From Microthrixaceae bacterium (lineage in GTDB: Bacteria; Actinomycetota; Acidimicrobiia; Acidimicrobiales; Microtrichaceae): a stretch of DNA of 64,000 bases. A model generated the notes under the pieces. The model was not told where the DNA came from, did no database searches, and saw nothing but the letters and a program-made list of their open reading frames with translations. The stretch is from NCBI GenBank assembly GCA_023958095.1, contig JAMLGJ010000017.1, positions 1 to 64,000 of the forward strand. The letters are read 5' to 3'. Made by a program: the position numbers and the translations under genes. Of this stretch, positions 9,701 to 19,211 are shown one piece after another; the stretch's first letter is position 1; each line of letters begins with the position of its first letter.

Positions 9701-10928
9701 GCCCAGTGAACGTCTCACCGTGGCCCGTGGGCAACGAACGTTGGGTCATCACCGAGGCCACGCAGCCCTGCCCGGGGAACCGCAGTGCGAGGGCTTCGGC
9801 CACTCGCCCGATCAGTCCGGCAGCTCGGTCGAGGAGCATCCGGTTGTACGGGTCGGTCTCCGGGCTCGAGGCGACCTGTCGACGATCGAGTTGGAGCGCG
9901 AAGTCCCCCTGGACCACGAAGGGGAACCCCGTTCGCTCCTCAGTGGGGAAGTAGACGTGGAGCGGATGGCTGGTGGAAGCATCCGGCCGCCCGGCTGCGT
10001 CGAGGGGAACTGCAACCGCAACGTGCACGGCTTCGACGACGGACCACGCGTCGCCGAGAGGTGCCACGACTTCGGGATCGACCGCTATCTCATCGCGAAA
10101 GACCAGCCAGTGCTCGATCTCATCGTCGTGCTGGAGGAGCACCTCTTGGCACTCCTCCAGATCCGATCGTGCGACGCTCGCGACGAAGTCCCCCTCTGAC
10201 CCGGCCAGCTCCAGCTCAGCCATAGAGCCGAGGAACAGCAGGAGGCGCGGGACGAGGTTGTCGACCAGGTGCGCGGCAACGTGATCTCGATCGACACCTG
10301 GCCGAAAGGGCAGGCGGAGAACGGTGGTGAAGCCGTCCCGATGAAGGCGGGCGACGAGTCCACCGTCGTCATCTAGATCGGCGTCCAGGAAGAACGGAAA
10401 CGCGTAGACGGGTAGGCGCTGCCGTGTGGTCAGGTCGCCGGCAATCAGACTGACAGCCTCGCGAACTCGGTTCTCGTCGAACTCGAACGCGACCCCTGAC
10501 GAGCTGATTTGCGGTCGGTTGGTGATCTCGCCAACCGACTTGAAACCGAGTCCCTTGTAGCCGACCGACTTTCGCGGGTCCTTCGACGATCGCGCGAGCC
10601 CACAGATCGCCCGGACCTGCTCGGGCCCGAAGCCAGTCCCGTTGTCGGCGACCAGCAGGGCCGAGTCGGTGAGAACGAACCGAACCCTGCCCTCTCGGCC
10701 CGCGTCCGCCGCAGCGTCGTTCGCGTTCTGCAGGAGCTCGAACGGGTAGCGGCCCGAGTACTGCTGGCGAATCAGCTCCTGAGCCGCGCCCCGCTCGTCC
10801 AGCGACTTGAGGACATGATCTCGTCGACCGGCCTCGACGTCGGCCGTGAGGGACGCCAGTTCATCCCCCCTCAGAGCATCGACGAGTTCGGCTGTCGTCA
10901 TCTCGTCCTCGTGCAGCCGCCCACCCAC
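6717..10928 (-). CDS. Sacsin-like GHKL ATPase with C-terminal DUF3883-type nuclease fold
   Basis: This 1403-residue protein has an N-terminal HSP90/sacsin-type ATPase: ELLQNAND at 64-71, ADNGTGF at 94-100 and GYKGLGFKS at 123-131. A long middle region of about 1000 residues has no domain I recognise. An acidic, Ser/Gly-rich linker follows, then a C-terminal module with YDIE near 1310 and IEVKSTTG at 1324. This D-x(n)-ExK pattern fits the DUF3883 (NO VEIN C-terminal) PD-(D/E)XK-like fold. Proteins of this build are often found near restriction and defence genes; a defence role here is inferred. The GTG start at 10928 lies 6 nt after TAGGAT. The gene is 116 bp downstream of the integrase on the same strand. 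Confidence 0.8.
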   Translation of the reverse strand: MGGRLHEDEMTTAELVDALRGDELASLTADVEAGRRDHVLKSLDERGAAQELIRQQYSGRYPFELLQNANDAAADAGREGRVRFVLTDSALLVADNGTGFGPEQVRAICGLARSSKDPRKSVGYKGLGFKSVGEITNRPQISSSGVAFEFDENRVREAVSLIAGDLTTRQRLPVYAFPFFLDADLDDDGGLVARLHRDGFTTVLRLPFRPGVDRDHVAAHLVDNLVPRLLLFLGSMAELELAGSEGDFVASVARSDLEECQEVLLQHDDEIEHWLVFRDEIAVDPEVVAPLGDAWSVVEAVHVAVAVPLDAAGRPDASTSHPLHVYFPTEERTGFPFVVQGDFALQLDRRQVASSPETDPYNRMLLDRAAGLIGRVAEALALRFPGQGCVASVMTQRSLPTGHGETFTGLAVEALRGARYLPGCDGEPRMPVEALLLPAAVEDPGRLHRHLDLRDVGRLLHPDVERDAKARSFLVERMELQEWEVEDAAAQLDPPPIEGITEFYEALLDWSEALRGHRLAPALAAVPIVRTAEGRWAAPGTERVFFPRRRDDVDVPEDMPVPIAAVPDLPGLDGLLKECGVRDFEWRELLTSHLLPLLTDGDTAPAQRDRAINGLRAYYSSQRSGDPRLRRQIADVLVPARPAGGGTPELRPAGRTYFGATWTGSEKLEAIYGPFGEAEFLAIDPPSDDQAKQTERDFLAWVGVADHPRVLDAEVDQKDVHLTEKLARHPHRRLTGWDEWWASPEVAAVRSCVQGHPSSQQVRRSYALDRFADLVRSEDAGRLLDLWSELAARWSTVYGRATDAAFYCQHAWHGGERERRTPSLLMHQLTTLPWIPTSKAQERLLVPPPEAWRRSFDTPKWVLRRIALVDDRLTEGPGSVLAVQLGITDAARPAPSDLAVLLAELAEEFETASGPTKEIQTTARWAMRTLNDSLTDEHGLEEVPLLARFQGKPVFVSDPVVAADPLLAQAWEDHYPILDADKDLYRLHSALGLASLDEGVTVLPRPSVVRDELQQVIERQLLEAGPYLAAVAVDAAPSQEDNVIRRLKRLDVVVCDELVLRHAFNDVTIDRSDATSYIAIRQEQDRGFITRQFGTAHLEVDPINGEPDWYGFGPQLAQYIGVQTVGDALAMLLVGADGNRRKILAARHIEPGIVESMRSRLDLPVDDLEEAELLDDVLAGDSSSTSTEVDDEEPSGSDSAGTDGSGASGAGSTDEDGEPDPPLPDLDPEQIQIEDADAGPVEPASKRRSRGTNLGPSGPVDHDRADKRSRDIGRRGEQAAFEAERKRVADFGGDPSAVVWRADRNPFSPYDIESLDASGVRIYIEVKSTTGDDPTAPFLISQSELVEALRRREGYFIYRVTDVESAAPRVTRYCDPAGLLSDGRARLSVADARMTIGDAEVEE

Positions 10929-10934
10929 GCTCTG

Positions 10935-10940
10935 ATCCTA
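10935..10940 (-). promoter_or_regulatory. -10 box of the ATPase gene
   Basis: TAGGAT on the minus strand lies 6 nt before the GTG at 10928, indicating a leaderless or nearly leaderless transcript. Confidence 0.55.
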
Positions 10941-11044
10941 CGGTCGACCTGTGACCCGAACCTGGGCTGCGGGAGGCAGGGGCGGCCTCGGTGCTCCGGC
11001 ATGGTGCTTCGGCGAATGGGTGGGACGGGAGTCGCCGGCTTGGT

Positions 11045-12187
11045 CTAGCGGGCGACAGGAGGGTCCCCCTTGGGTCCCAGCAGAAGTCGGTCCATGGCGT
11101 CGGCGATGGCTCGGTCGCGCGATCTCGTGGCGTGCTGGTAGCGGAGGGCCGCTTGGTGGGTGGAGTGGCCGAGGCGGTACATGACCTCCTTGGTGCTCGC
11201 GCCGGTGCTCGCCGCCAGGGTGCCAGCCAGGTGGCGGAGGTCGTGGAGGTGGATCTCGGGAATGCCGACCTCGGTGCGTGCCTTGTGCCACGCGTCTTGC
11301 CAGACGTGAGGAGCCAGCGGGCCACCCTTCTGGCCCGTGAAGACGTAGCCGTCGTCGCCAGGCTGTGCGAAGACGTCGAGGTGGTTGCCCAGGTCAGCCA
11401 CGAGAGCCGCCGGGATAGCGAGGACTCGCCGGCCGGCATCAGACTTGGGCGGGCCGACGAGGTGGGCACCGTGGCGATCGATCTGACGTTGGCGGAGGAT
11501 GGCGATCTCGCACCGGTCGAGGTCGATGTCGCCTCGCCGCAGCCCGAGGATCTCGCCTCTGCGTAGGCCGATGAAGGCAGCGAGGAGGGCGACACATCGC
11601 ATCCGCTCGGGGAGCAGCCCGACGAGGTCGTGGACCTGGTCGACGGTGGGAATGGGGCGCTCGTCGGCTGGTTCGATGCCGGCGCCCTTGATGGTGCAGG
11701 GGTTCGCCGTGATCAGCCCGTCCTCGACCGCGGTCGTCAGAATCGAGCGGAGAAGGCGGTAGCACTTGGCTGCGGTGCTGGCCCCAGGTCCGTCGGGCCC
11801 TCGGAGGCGAGCATTCCAGTCGCGGACCCGGGCGGTGGTGATCCGAGCCAATCGGCTATTGCCGAAGGTCGGGACGATGTGCAGGCGAAGCTGCATGAGG
11901 TAGAGGTCCTTGACCCGGGGTCGGAGCGCCTCGCCGCGCTTTGTGAGCCGGGTGTCGACCCAGCTGGACGCGTAGTCGCCGAGCGTCGGCGTGGTGACCG
12001 CCGACGGGGTGGCGGGCTTGCCGTTGGCCTGGTCGGCGACCGACTGCGCGTAGGCCGCCTCGGCAGCGCGCTTGGTGGGATAGGTGCCGAGGCTGAGGCG
12101 TCGGCCGTCAGGGGTGACGATACGGACTCGATATCGACCTGAGGGGAGGCGGTCGATCCCGCCTCCAGTGCGTCGTTCGCGTGGCAT
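11045..12187 (-). CDS. Tyrosine recombinase/integrase
   Basis: A 380-residue site-specific recombinase. An AP2-like arm-binding domain occupies about residues 12-50 (SGRYRVRI ... LGTYPTKRAAEAAY), followed by a SAM-like core-binding domain at about 68-165 and a catalytic domain. Active-site residues are in order: R209 (GLRRGEI), K248, H315-x-x-R318 (HDLRH), H341 (GHS) and Y350 (RYQH). It is expected to join the CAGCTTCCCAAGCTGA cores in tRNA-Gly, and the AP2-like domain would bind the 29-bp arm repeats. Start ATG 12187, with GGAGCAGG upstream. All catalytic residues are present, so the enzyme looks intact. Confidence 0.95.
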   Translation of the reverse strand: MPRERRTGGGIDRLPSGRYRVRIVTPDGRRLSLGTYPTKRAAEAAYAQSVADQANGKPATPSAVTTPTLGDYASSWVDTRLTKRGEALRPRVKDLYLMQLRLHIVPTFGNSRLARITTARVRDWNARLRGPDGPGASTAAKCYRLLRSILTTAVEDGLITANPCTIKGAGIEPADERPIPTVDQVHDLVGLLPERMRCVALLAAFIGLRRGEILGLRRGDIDLDRCEIAILRQRQIDRHGAHLVGPPKSDAGRRVLAIPAALVADLGNHLDVFAQPGDDGYVFTGQKGGPLAPHVWQDAWHKARTEVGIPEIHLHDLRHLAGTLAASTGASTKEVMYRLGHSTHQAALRYQHATRSRDRAIADAMDRLLLGPKGDPPVAR

Positions 12188-12280
12188 GACCTGCTCCGGT
12201 GAGGAGGGGCAGCGATGAGCTGCCGGTGGAGAAGGCCCGTCATGTGCGGCCGGGCGACGCAGATCCAGAGTACCGCCGGG

Positions 12281-14988
12281 CTACAAGCCAAGTGACGGAC
12301 CAGTCGACCTGGCCGGCGGTGGCGTTGTGGGCGCGATCGGGCGCGGTGGGATCGGTTCCGCAGCGGTCGGCGGGTTGTGCGGATTCAGCGCCGCATCGGC
12401 ACGTCGTAGATAGGCGAGCACAGCCTGCGTGGAAGCGATTGGGTCCGGGGGTTCGAGTCCGGCATCGCGGTGGAGGCGGGCCTGGACGGCGAGCGCCGAA
12501 TCGGCGGCCACGGGCCGGGCGATGATCTCGGCCAAGCGCTCGCCTGGGTCCACGACGCCTGTCGGATCCACCACCAGCACGTGGTTGGCCTGCCGGCCAC
12601 GGGTCATGGCGACGTAGGCGTGGTTGCGTGTCGTGGACGGCTCGAGGACAGCGATGCCGATGTCGACGGTGTCGCCTTGGGTGCCGTAGCCGGTGACGGC
12701 CCAGCCGAGCTCGACGTGGCGGGCGACGTAGTCGGCGGGAAGACCGACGGTGCCTCGATCAGGGTGCGCGCCAGGCGCTCTCCCCGGTGCTCGACGTGGG
12801 TGTCGGTGACAGTCCAGAGGTGACGGTTACGCACCTGGTGGCCGAGGTGGGTCCAAAGCCTGCGGTCGTTGCAGCGAGTGGCGATCTGGTCGCCGACCTG
12901 GGCGGCGGTGTCGTCATGCAGCCGGACACCACCGGTTGCGCCAGGATGCGCCAGGTACTGGATCTCGCGGTTGATCGCTCGGGCTGTCTCGGCGTTGGTG
13001 GTGGTGATCGCGACGCTGCGCCCGTCCTGGACGTGACTGGCATGTGCTTGGGCCACCCGAGAGGGGACAGTCGCGGGGTGCGCGCTGTGGACCCTCCCGT
13101 GGGAGACGTAGGCGTCCGCGGCTTCGGGCCGGCTGGCGCGCAGGCCGAGACTGGCCCGGGCTTCCCACTGGTGGTCGAAGCGCCGTGGGGTGTCGAGCGT
13201 GTGGTGCGGGAGGGTGTCGCACCAGTGGGCGAAGACCCCGCCGCGCCCGATGGCTGGCAGCTGTTCGGGATCGCCGACGGCGGCGAGGCGCCACTGGTTG
13301 GTCTGTGCGAGGTGCACCAGGCGGGCGAGGTCGGCGGTCGCGGTCATGCCTGCCTCGTCGAGGATCACCGTCGTGCCCGCTGGCCACCGAGATGGCGCGT
13401 TGCGGTGGCGCGTGAGAAACCCGGCCAGAGTGTCGGTCTTACAGCCAGCTGCAGCTGCAAGCACATCGGCCGCCTTGCCGGACGGAGCTAGCCCGACCAC
13501 CGGGCGGCCCTGGGTGTGGAGTGCAGCGACGGCGCGAGCGGTGGTATGGGTCTTGCCGGTCCCCGCTGGCCCGACGACCAGCACGAGCCTGTCGCGCCCG
13601 GCGATCGCCCGCGCCGCGTCGAGCTGTGGATCGTCCGACTTCTCGACCGCCCGCGTAGTGCGGGTCGCCCACGTCTGGAGCGCCTGTTCCTGGATGAGGA
13701 GAGCGGGGGTGGTGAGCCGCCGGTCGGTCACCGCTTCGCTGACGGGCCGGCCGTCGGCCCGACGACGAACGGCAGAGCCACGCTCAGGGCCGAGTGCCAC
13801 GCACCGCTGCTCGGTGATGTCGGCAAGCCGTTCGACCTCCGCGACCAGCTCGACGGCGCTGCCGGTGAGGCCCGGTGCGAGCAGCGTGCTGAGGTGTCTG
13901 GCGACGTCAGCTCGGAGCCATGCGGCCGTCTCCTCGGATGCTCGGCTGAGGGCCAGGGCGATCATCTCGTCATCCGAGTGGTCCCGGCGCTGGATCGGGG
14001 CGCGGATCTCTTGGGTGACGAGCCGGGCGGGCTCGAACCCGGCCGCGCGGGCTTCGGCCCTCCAGTGGGCGTGCAGCTCGGCGGCGTCGATGCCGTGGAC
14101 CTTGTCGGGCCGGGAGTCCAACACGGCGTCGCGTTCGAGGCGGGCGGCAGTTCGCGGGTCGGGGTCCGCGCCGTCGTGGGCGTCGGACCAGGCGCGCACC
14201 AGCTCGGTCAGCCTCGCCTCCACCTGCTGCGTTCTGGACGAGAACGCCTCGCGCACCGTCTCGGGCACGCACGCCAGGTCGAAGACGCCCTCGCCCCGGT
14301 CGACCCAGGCGACGCCGAGCCGAGTGGTGAGCTCGGCGCGTAGCGCAGCGTCGTACATCCAGCCGATGCTGCGCTGCTGGTACTTCAGGAATCGGGCGTC
14401 GAGGGCCAGCCACCGGCCGGTCTCGTCCTGGACCTTGGCCGAGACGATGGCGTGGGAGTGCAGCTGCGGGTCGACCGTTCGGGACGTGTGCTGGCGGAAC
14501 ACCGCTGCCGTGATCCCGAGCGTGTCGACCTGGAGCACGCCGTCGGTCCCCCGGCGGGTCACCGCACCGTGGCGCTCGAACCAGGCGAGCGCTGCGTCGA
14601 CCGCGGCGTCGTGCGAAGCCAGCACCTCTGCCCGCACGAACGGGTCCGGCGACACCGCCCACAGGACCGACACCGATTTCGGTGCCGAGAACGTGGCGTC
14701 GAATCCCCGGGCCGACGAGTCTCCGAAGCGGCGACCCAGTCGAGCACCGGTTTCGGGGTGAGCACCCTCGAGGAGCGATCGGAACTCAGCGCTCTCGACG
14801 TTGCCCTCCAGACCCAGCGCGTGGCGGCCGCCGCCCGTCCACCGACCCGGCGGCTCGTCGGGGTCCAGGTAGTAGTCGACGGGCCCCCGGCCGGGACCTG
14901 GCTGCTCGCGATCCTCCGCAAGCCCCGCGTAGTAGGCGAGCAATCCGGGGAGCTTGGCGGCCGTGGCCTTGAGCGTCGTGACGCGCAT
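12281..14988 (-). pseudogene. TrwC/TraA-type conjugative relaxase-helicase, frameshifted
   Basis: The N-terminal TrwC relaxase domain shows FSAPKSVSVLW and DPQLHSHAIVS (metal-binding histidines). A RecD/AAA_30-like helicase follows, with Walker A GPAGTGKT, Walker B VILDEAG and GDPEQLP. Between about 12740 and 12785 the frame shifts: the first frame ends in Thr/Ser-rich nonsense at 12604, while another frame continues with GTVGLPADYVARHVELGW and YVAMTRGRQANHV to 12281. About 900 residues are recovered across both frames. ATG 14988 (MRVTTLKATAAKL) is the likely start; the longer upstream frame overlaps the mod gene and is not protein-like. The shift may be real inactivation or a sequence error. 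Confidence 0.85.
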
Positions 14989-15161
14989 CACGACGACCAC
15001 CAGCCACACCGACCTCCCGCCGGACCTCCCGCTGGCGCGAATGCACTCGTCTGTCGCCTCATACGTCCGTAGGCCCTTCAGTGGGCCGAGACTTCGCGGG
15101 AGATCCGGGACTTCTTCGCCCTGGAAGGCCGGAAGGTCAGGGGTGAAGCACGATTCGCTCG
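14989..15161. other. Divergent region between relaxase and mod; possible oriT
   Basis: The region upstream of a TrwC-type relaxase is where oriT usually lies. GGCCC-TTCAGT-GGGCC near 15073-15088 forms a short hairpin. No recognised nic sequence was identified, so this is only a location guess. Confidence 0.2.
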
Positions 15162-15167
15162 TACAGT
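15162..15167 (+). promoter_or_regulatory. -10 box of mod
   Basis: TACAGT ends 7 nt before TTG 15175 and 1 nt before GTG 15169. The spacing matches other leaderless genes in the window and favours TTG 15175 as the first codon. Confidence 0.4.
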
Positions 15168-15168
15168 C

Positions 15169-16760
15169 GTGGGGTTGTCGACGAGAAGGGATGAACAGTT
15201 GGAGCCGAGCGGCCGCCTGGAGCTGACGTGGGCGAACAAGCACCTGCGGCTGATCTCTGACCCCGAGGGCGGCTACGAGTGGGTCGACCCCGCTGACCCG
15301 CGGGTCAGCGAGGTTCGGCTCCTCCAGGAGGTAGACACCGTCGGCGAGGAAGTGCCAGGCGAGGGCAATCTGCTCATCGAGGGGGACGCTCTCCATGCCC
15401 TGACCGCGCTGAACCGCATCCCCGAGTTGGCGAAGCAGTACGCGGGGCAGGTTCGGCTGGTCTACATCGACCCGCCCTTCAACACCGGCCAGGCCTTCGC
15501 CCACTACGACGACAACCTCGAGCACTCGGTCTGGCTCTCGATGCTGCGCGACCGCCTGGTACAGCTCAAGCCGCTGCTCGCCCCGAACGGCAGTATCTGG
15601 GTCCACCTCGACGACGCCGAGGTCCACCGTTGCCGCTGCGTCATGGATGAGGTCCTCGAGTCGGCGAACTTCATCAACGACCGTCGCTTGGACGGCTGTG
15701 ATCCGAGCCTGCTCGTACATCTCGCTCGATCACGACACCCTGCTCGTCTACGCCAGAGACCTGCCTTCGCTCGAGTTCAATCCAGCCTCGCGAGGACGGC
15801 TCAGATGGGCGCGGCCTACACCAGTCGGACGGCAGCCTCCGAGGGTCATGGCGGCAGGATGTGCGCAGCTTCTACAGCCGTGGCCTCTGCAGTCACGACA
15901 CCATCCAGTGCGTCATCGACGGCCCTCCAAGCGGTAGCTACTGGCGGGTCTCCGCGGAAGAGCTGGAGCGGCTGAATGCTGATGGGCGCATCTGGGGCCG
16001 GCGACAGCCGTCCGTGCCTCAAGCGCTTCCTCTCCGGGGTGGCAGACAGGACGAAGTGCGTTCAGTCCCGGCACCCCGAGGAGGTCGGGTTCGTCAAGAG
16101 AGCAGCAAGGAGGAAGTCCGGGCATTGATCGGTGATGCGTTCGCCACCCCGAAGCCCGAGAAGCTGATGGAGCGAGTCATCTCGATTGCCACTGATCCCG
16201 GCGACCTCGTGCTGGACTGCTTCGCCGGCTCGAGTGCGATCGGCCCGTCGCGCACAGCTCGAACGTCGCTGGATCTATCGGAGAGCGAACCAGACCACGG
16301 TTTCCGAGTTCACGCTCCGCGATTGAAGATGGTCGTGAATGGCGAGGACCCTGGTGGGATCACCGAAGCTGCCGAGTGGAAGGGCGGCGGCGGATTCCAG
16401 CACGCCCGGGTCGGTCCTTCGATGTTCGACCTCGACGCTGAGACCGGGGACGTATTCCTCGCAGAGTGGGCGACCAACGGCGCCTTCTCGGAGGCGGTAG
16501 CGGCGCAGCTCGGCTTCGAGCAGATCGACGAACCTCCGTTCTGTGGACGAAAGGGGCGGACCCGGCTGGCAGTTCTCGATGGTGTTGTCGGCGCCGCTGA
16601 GGTCGAGTTCCTGGTCGCCGCGCTCGATGAGCGCGAGCGGGTGATCGTCGTCGGCCAGGCGTTCACCGAGGACGCCGAGTCGACGCTTCGAACGCTTTCG
16701 CCGGGCTCTCGCGTGCGTCACGCACCACAAGACCTCCTGCGACGAGGAGGTCGCGCGTGA
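15169..16760 (+). pseudogene. Type III restriction-modification methyltransferase (Mod), multiply frameshifted
   Basis: The first 165 or so residues are intact: motif IV DPPFNTG at about 101-107, then SIWVHLDDAEVH. After about 15670 the conserved protein continues only by jumping frames: ISLDHDTLLVYARDL, then LARTAQMGAAYT, then WRQDVRSFYSRGL through WRVSAEELERL, then KRFLSGVADRTKCVQS, then ALIGDAFATPKPEKLMERV and LVLDCFAGSS (motif I). Motif order IV then I fits beta-class N6-adenine methylases. At least five indels are needed. The protein would modify DNA in a complex with Res. Alternative starts are TTG 15175 or TTG 15199 (AGAAGGGA 7 nt upstream). The stop overlaps the res start (GTGA). Confidence 0.85.
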
Positions 16761-19197
16761 TCGTCCCGTTCGATCCTGTTGCCGTGGAGGACACTCGCGG
16801 CACGGCTTGACCTTCGTGACCCGAACCGCCGGGCGGTGGCGGCCGTGGCCGACACGCTCGACTCGGCAGAGCCAGGCGCGGAGATCGTGTGCGACCTGGC
16901 CACAGCTACCGGCAAGACCTACATCGCCGCCGGGGTGATCGACTACCTCGCTGCAGCGGGTACCCACAATGTGCTGATCGTGTGTCCCGGCACGACGATC
17001 CTGACCAAGACGGTCGCCAATTTCACGCCGGGGAACGCCGTGGCCGGCCTCGACGTGCGACCAACGGTGATCACAGCCGGAGACTGCGCGTGGTTCGAGC
17101 TGGGCGGTCATTGCGATCGGCGGGCGACTTCGATATTCGTGTTCTTGCTGCGTAGCCTCTTCGGCCAGGCTGCGAAGATCTGCGCCGGCGGTACCGGATG
17201 ACCGACCTCGAGGCTAGCCTCTACGAGCATCTGCGATCAGCCATCGACGACGCGATCGCAGACCGACGCCAGCTACTTTCGGCCCGCAGTTCTCCAGGCG
17301 GTCGTGACCTGTCCTTCCGGCGCGGTCGACCCCTCACCGCCACGCCGCATCCGAAGACAGATGCGGATCACATCGTGTTCCACTACCCGCTGGCCGAGGC
17401 CATCGCCGATGGGTACGTGAAGGTTCCGGTGCTCGTCGCCCGCCGCGATGGCTCGGCTGAGATCCGCCACCGGCAGCTGACGTGGTCTGCATCAAGCCTC
17501 AGAGCTACGCCACCTCGCTGCATGCCAGGGCGGACGGAAGCCAAACGGTGATCCGGTCATGTTCCTGGTGTGCTCGACCATCGGGGAGGCCAACGAGGTC
17601 GCCGAGATCCTCGCCGACCCGGACCTGCTCGGCGACCCGGACCAGGTGCTCACCGTCACTAGCGATTCGGCCGACGCCGCGCTCGACGCGCTCCGGTCAG
17701 GTCGAGAACCCATTCGCCCGTTGCGGCGGTCGGTCTCGTTCAGATACTGAAAGGAAGACGCAGGACGTCAAGAACATCTACGTCGTCTGCGCCCTGCGGG
17801 CGTTGGAGTCCCAATCACTCTCCGAGCAGGTCCTCGGACGAGGGCTCCGGCTGCCGTTCGGGCAGCGGACCGGGCGCCAGATGCTCGACACGGTCGAGGT
17901 GCTCTCTCATCGCAAGTTCCGGGACCTCCTCACCGACGCGGGAACGCTGCTCGAGGCCTTCTTCACCGAGCGCCACCCGACCCAGCTCGTCGCTCCCGAC
18001 GACGGGTCACTCGCCGGCTCGTCCGACGCAGCGGTGCTTGAGGCCGCCGACGGCTCAGGTCGCCTCGACGTGCTGGTCGGTGGCACCACCGGCGCGGCCG
18101 AGAACGGCGAGGCGATCGAGGGCGGTCTGTTCGGTGCAGCGGTGACCGACATCGAGCGTCGCGTGGCCGAGACCGAACAGCAGGCGCTCGCCCTCACGAC
18201 CACGATGGACCTGGTGACCGGGGCGTCACGAGTGGAGTTCCCCCGGCTCGTACCCCGCCTGGTCCCCCAACCGTTCTCGCTGTCGACCGTGCCGAACCAG
18301 GCGGCCTCCGACCTCGGCGCCCAGTTCGCCACCGACAATGCCCCGACGCTCGACCGTCAGGCTCTCGGCGCCGAACGGGTTTCCGACGAGACGGGCGAAG
18401 GGGTGCAGATCGCTGCCACCGTTGCCGAGGACCCAGTTGAAGCCTCCCAACTCTCGTTGCCCGTCGACGCGTTGCGTGATCGGATCCGCGGTGAAGTGCT
18501 GCGATCTCGGTATGTCACGAGTACCCGCCAGGAATCGAACGCCATCAACCGGCTCGTCGGCGCCTTCCTCACCGGTGCCGGGGTCACCGACGAGGAGTCG
18601 ACTACCTGGACCGATACCAAGGTGGCCAATGCCGTCTCGTCGTTTCTGTCCCTGGTGCGCGAGTACCACTCCCAGCGTGGCAGCTCGTTGCAGACCGGCG
18701 TTGAGCTCGTCGAGTACCCGCCGACCGGGATCGTGGCCCCCGACGAGGTGTTCCCCCGCACGGCGGCGTGGGCGCCACGGCGTTGGTACAGCGGCTGGAA
18801 CAAGTCGATCCTCCCCAATGCCCGCTTCGATGCGCGGAGCACCGAGTTGGCCCTCGCCGAGCTGTTCGAGGCGTCCAACCCCGATGTGGCCTGGTGGGTG
18901 CGGGTCGAGGCTCATCAGGACGTGTGGATCCCCTACGGCCACCGACAGCGCCACTACCCCGACTTCATCGTGGTTGCCGAAGACGGCCATCACTGGATGG
19001 TCGAGGGCAAGGCCGATGACCGTGCGAACGACCCCGACGTGATCGAGAAGAAGAACGCCGGCTACGAGTGGGCCCGCTTCGCCAACGACTCCGGCGACGC
19101 CACCGCCACCTGGCACTACCTCTTCGCCACAGAGACGGCCATCCAGCAGGCCGGCGGTACCTGGTCGGGTCTGAAGAACTTCGCCGAGTGGGAGTAG
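16757..19197 (+). pseudogene. Type III restriction enzyme helicase-nuclease (Res), frameshifted in its N-terminal half
   Basis: GTG 16757 overlaps the mod stop and follows GAGGAGG. Pieces of the SF2 helicase lie in several frames: LATATGKTYIAAGVIDYLA (motif I), PLTATPHPKTDADHIVFHY (motif III region) and MFLVCSTIGEANEVAEILADPD. From about 17,757 a single frame runs intact to the stop: VKNIYVVCALRALESQ, SEQVLGRGLRLPFG (motif VI), then a C-terminal PD-(D/E)XK nuclease with YPDFIVVAEDG and VEGKAD. The DEAH-box region is not readable. The ATP-dependent endonuclease is therefore probably inactive unless the indels are assembly errors. It converges on the DUF3644 gene with a 14-bp gap. Confidence 0.85.
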
Positions 19198-19211
19198 CGG
19201 GCGATCACCCC

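Noticed and set aside
14989-15720. N-terminal extension of the relaxase frame
   Set aside because: It overlaps the mod coding start on the other strand and has no relaxase similarity; the protein begins at 14988.
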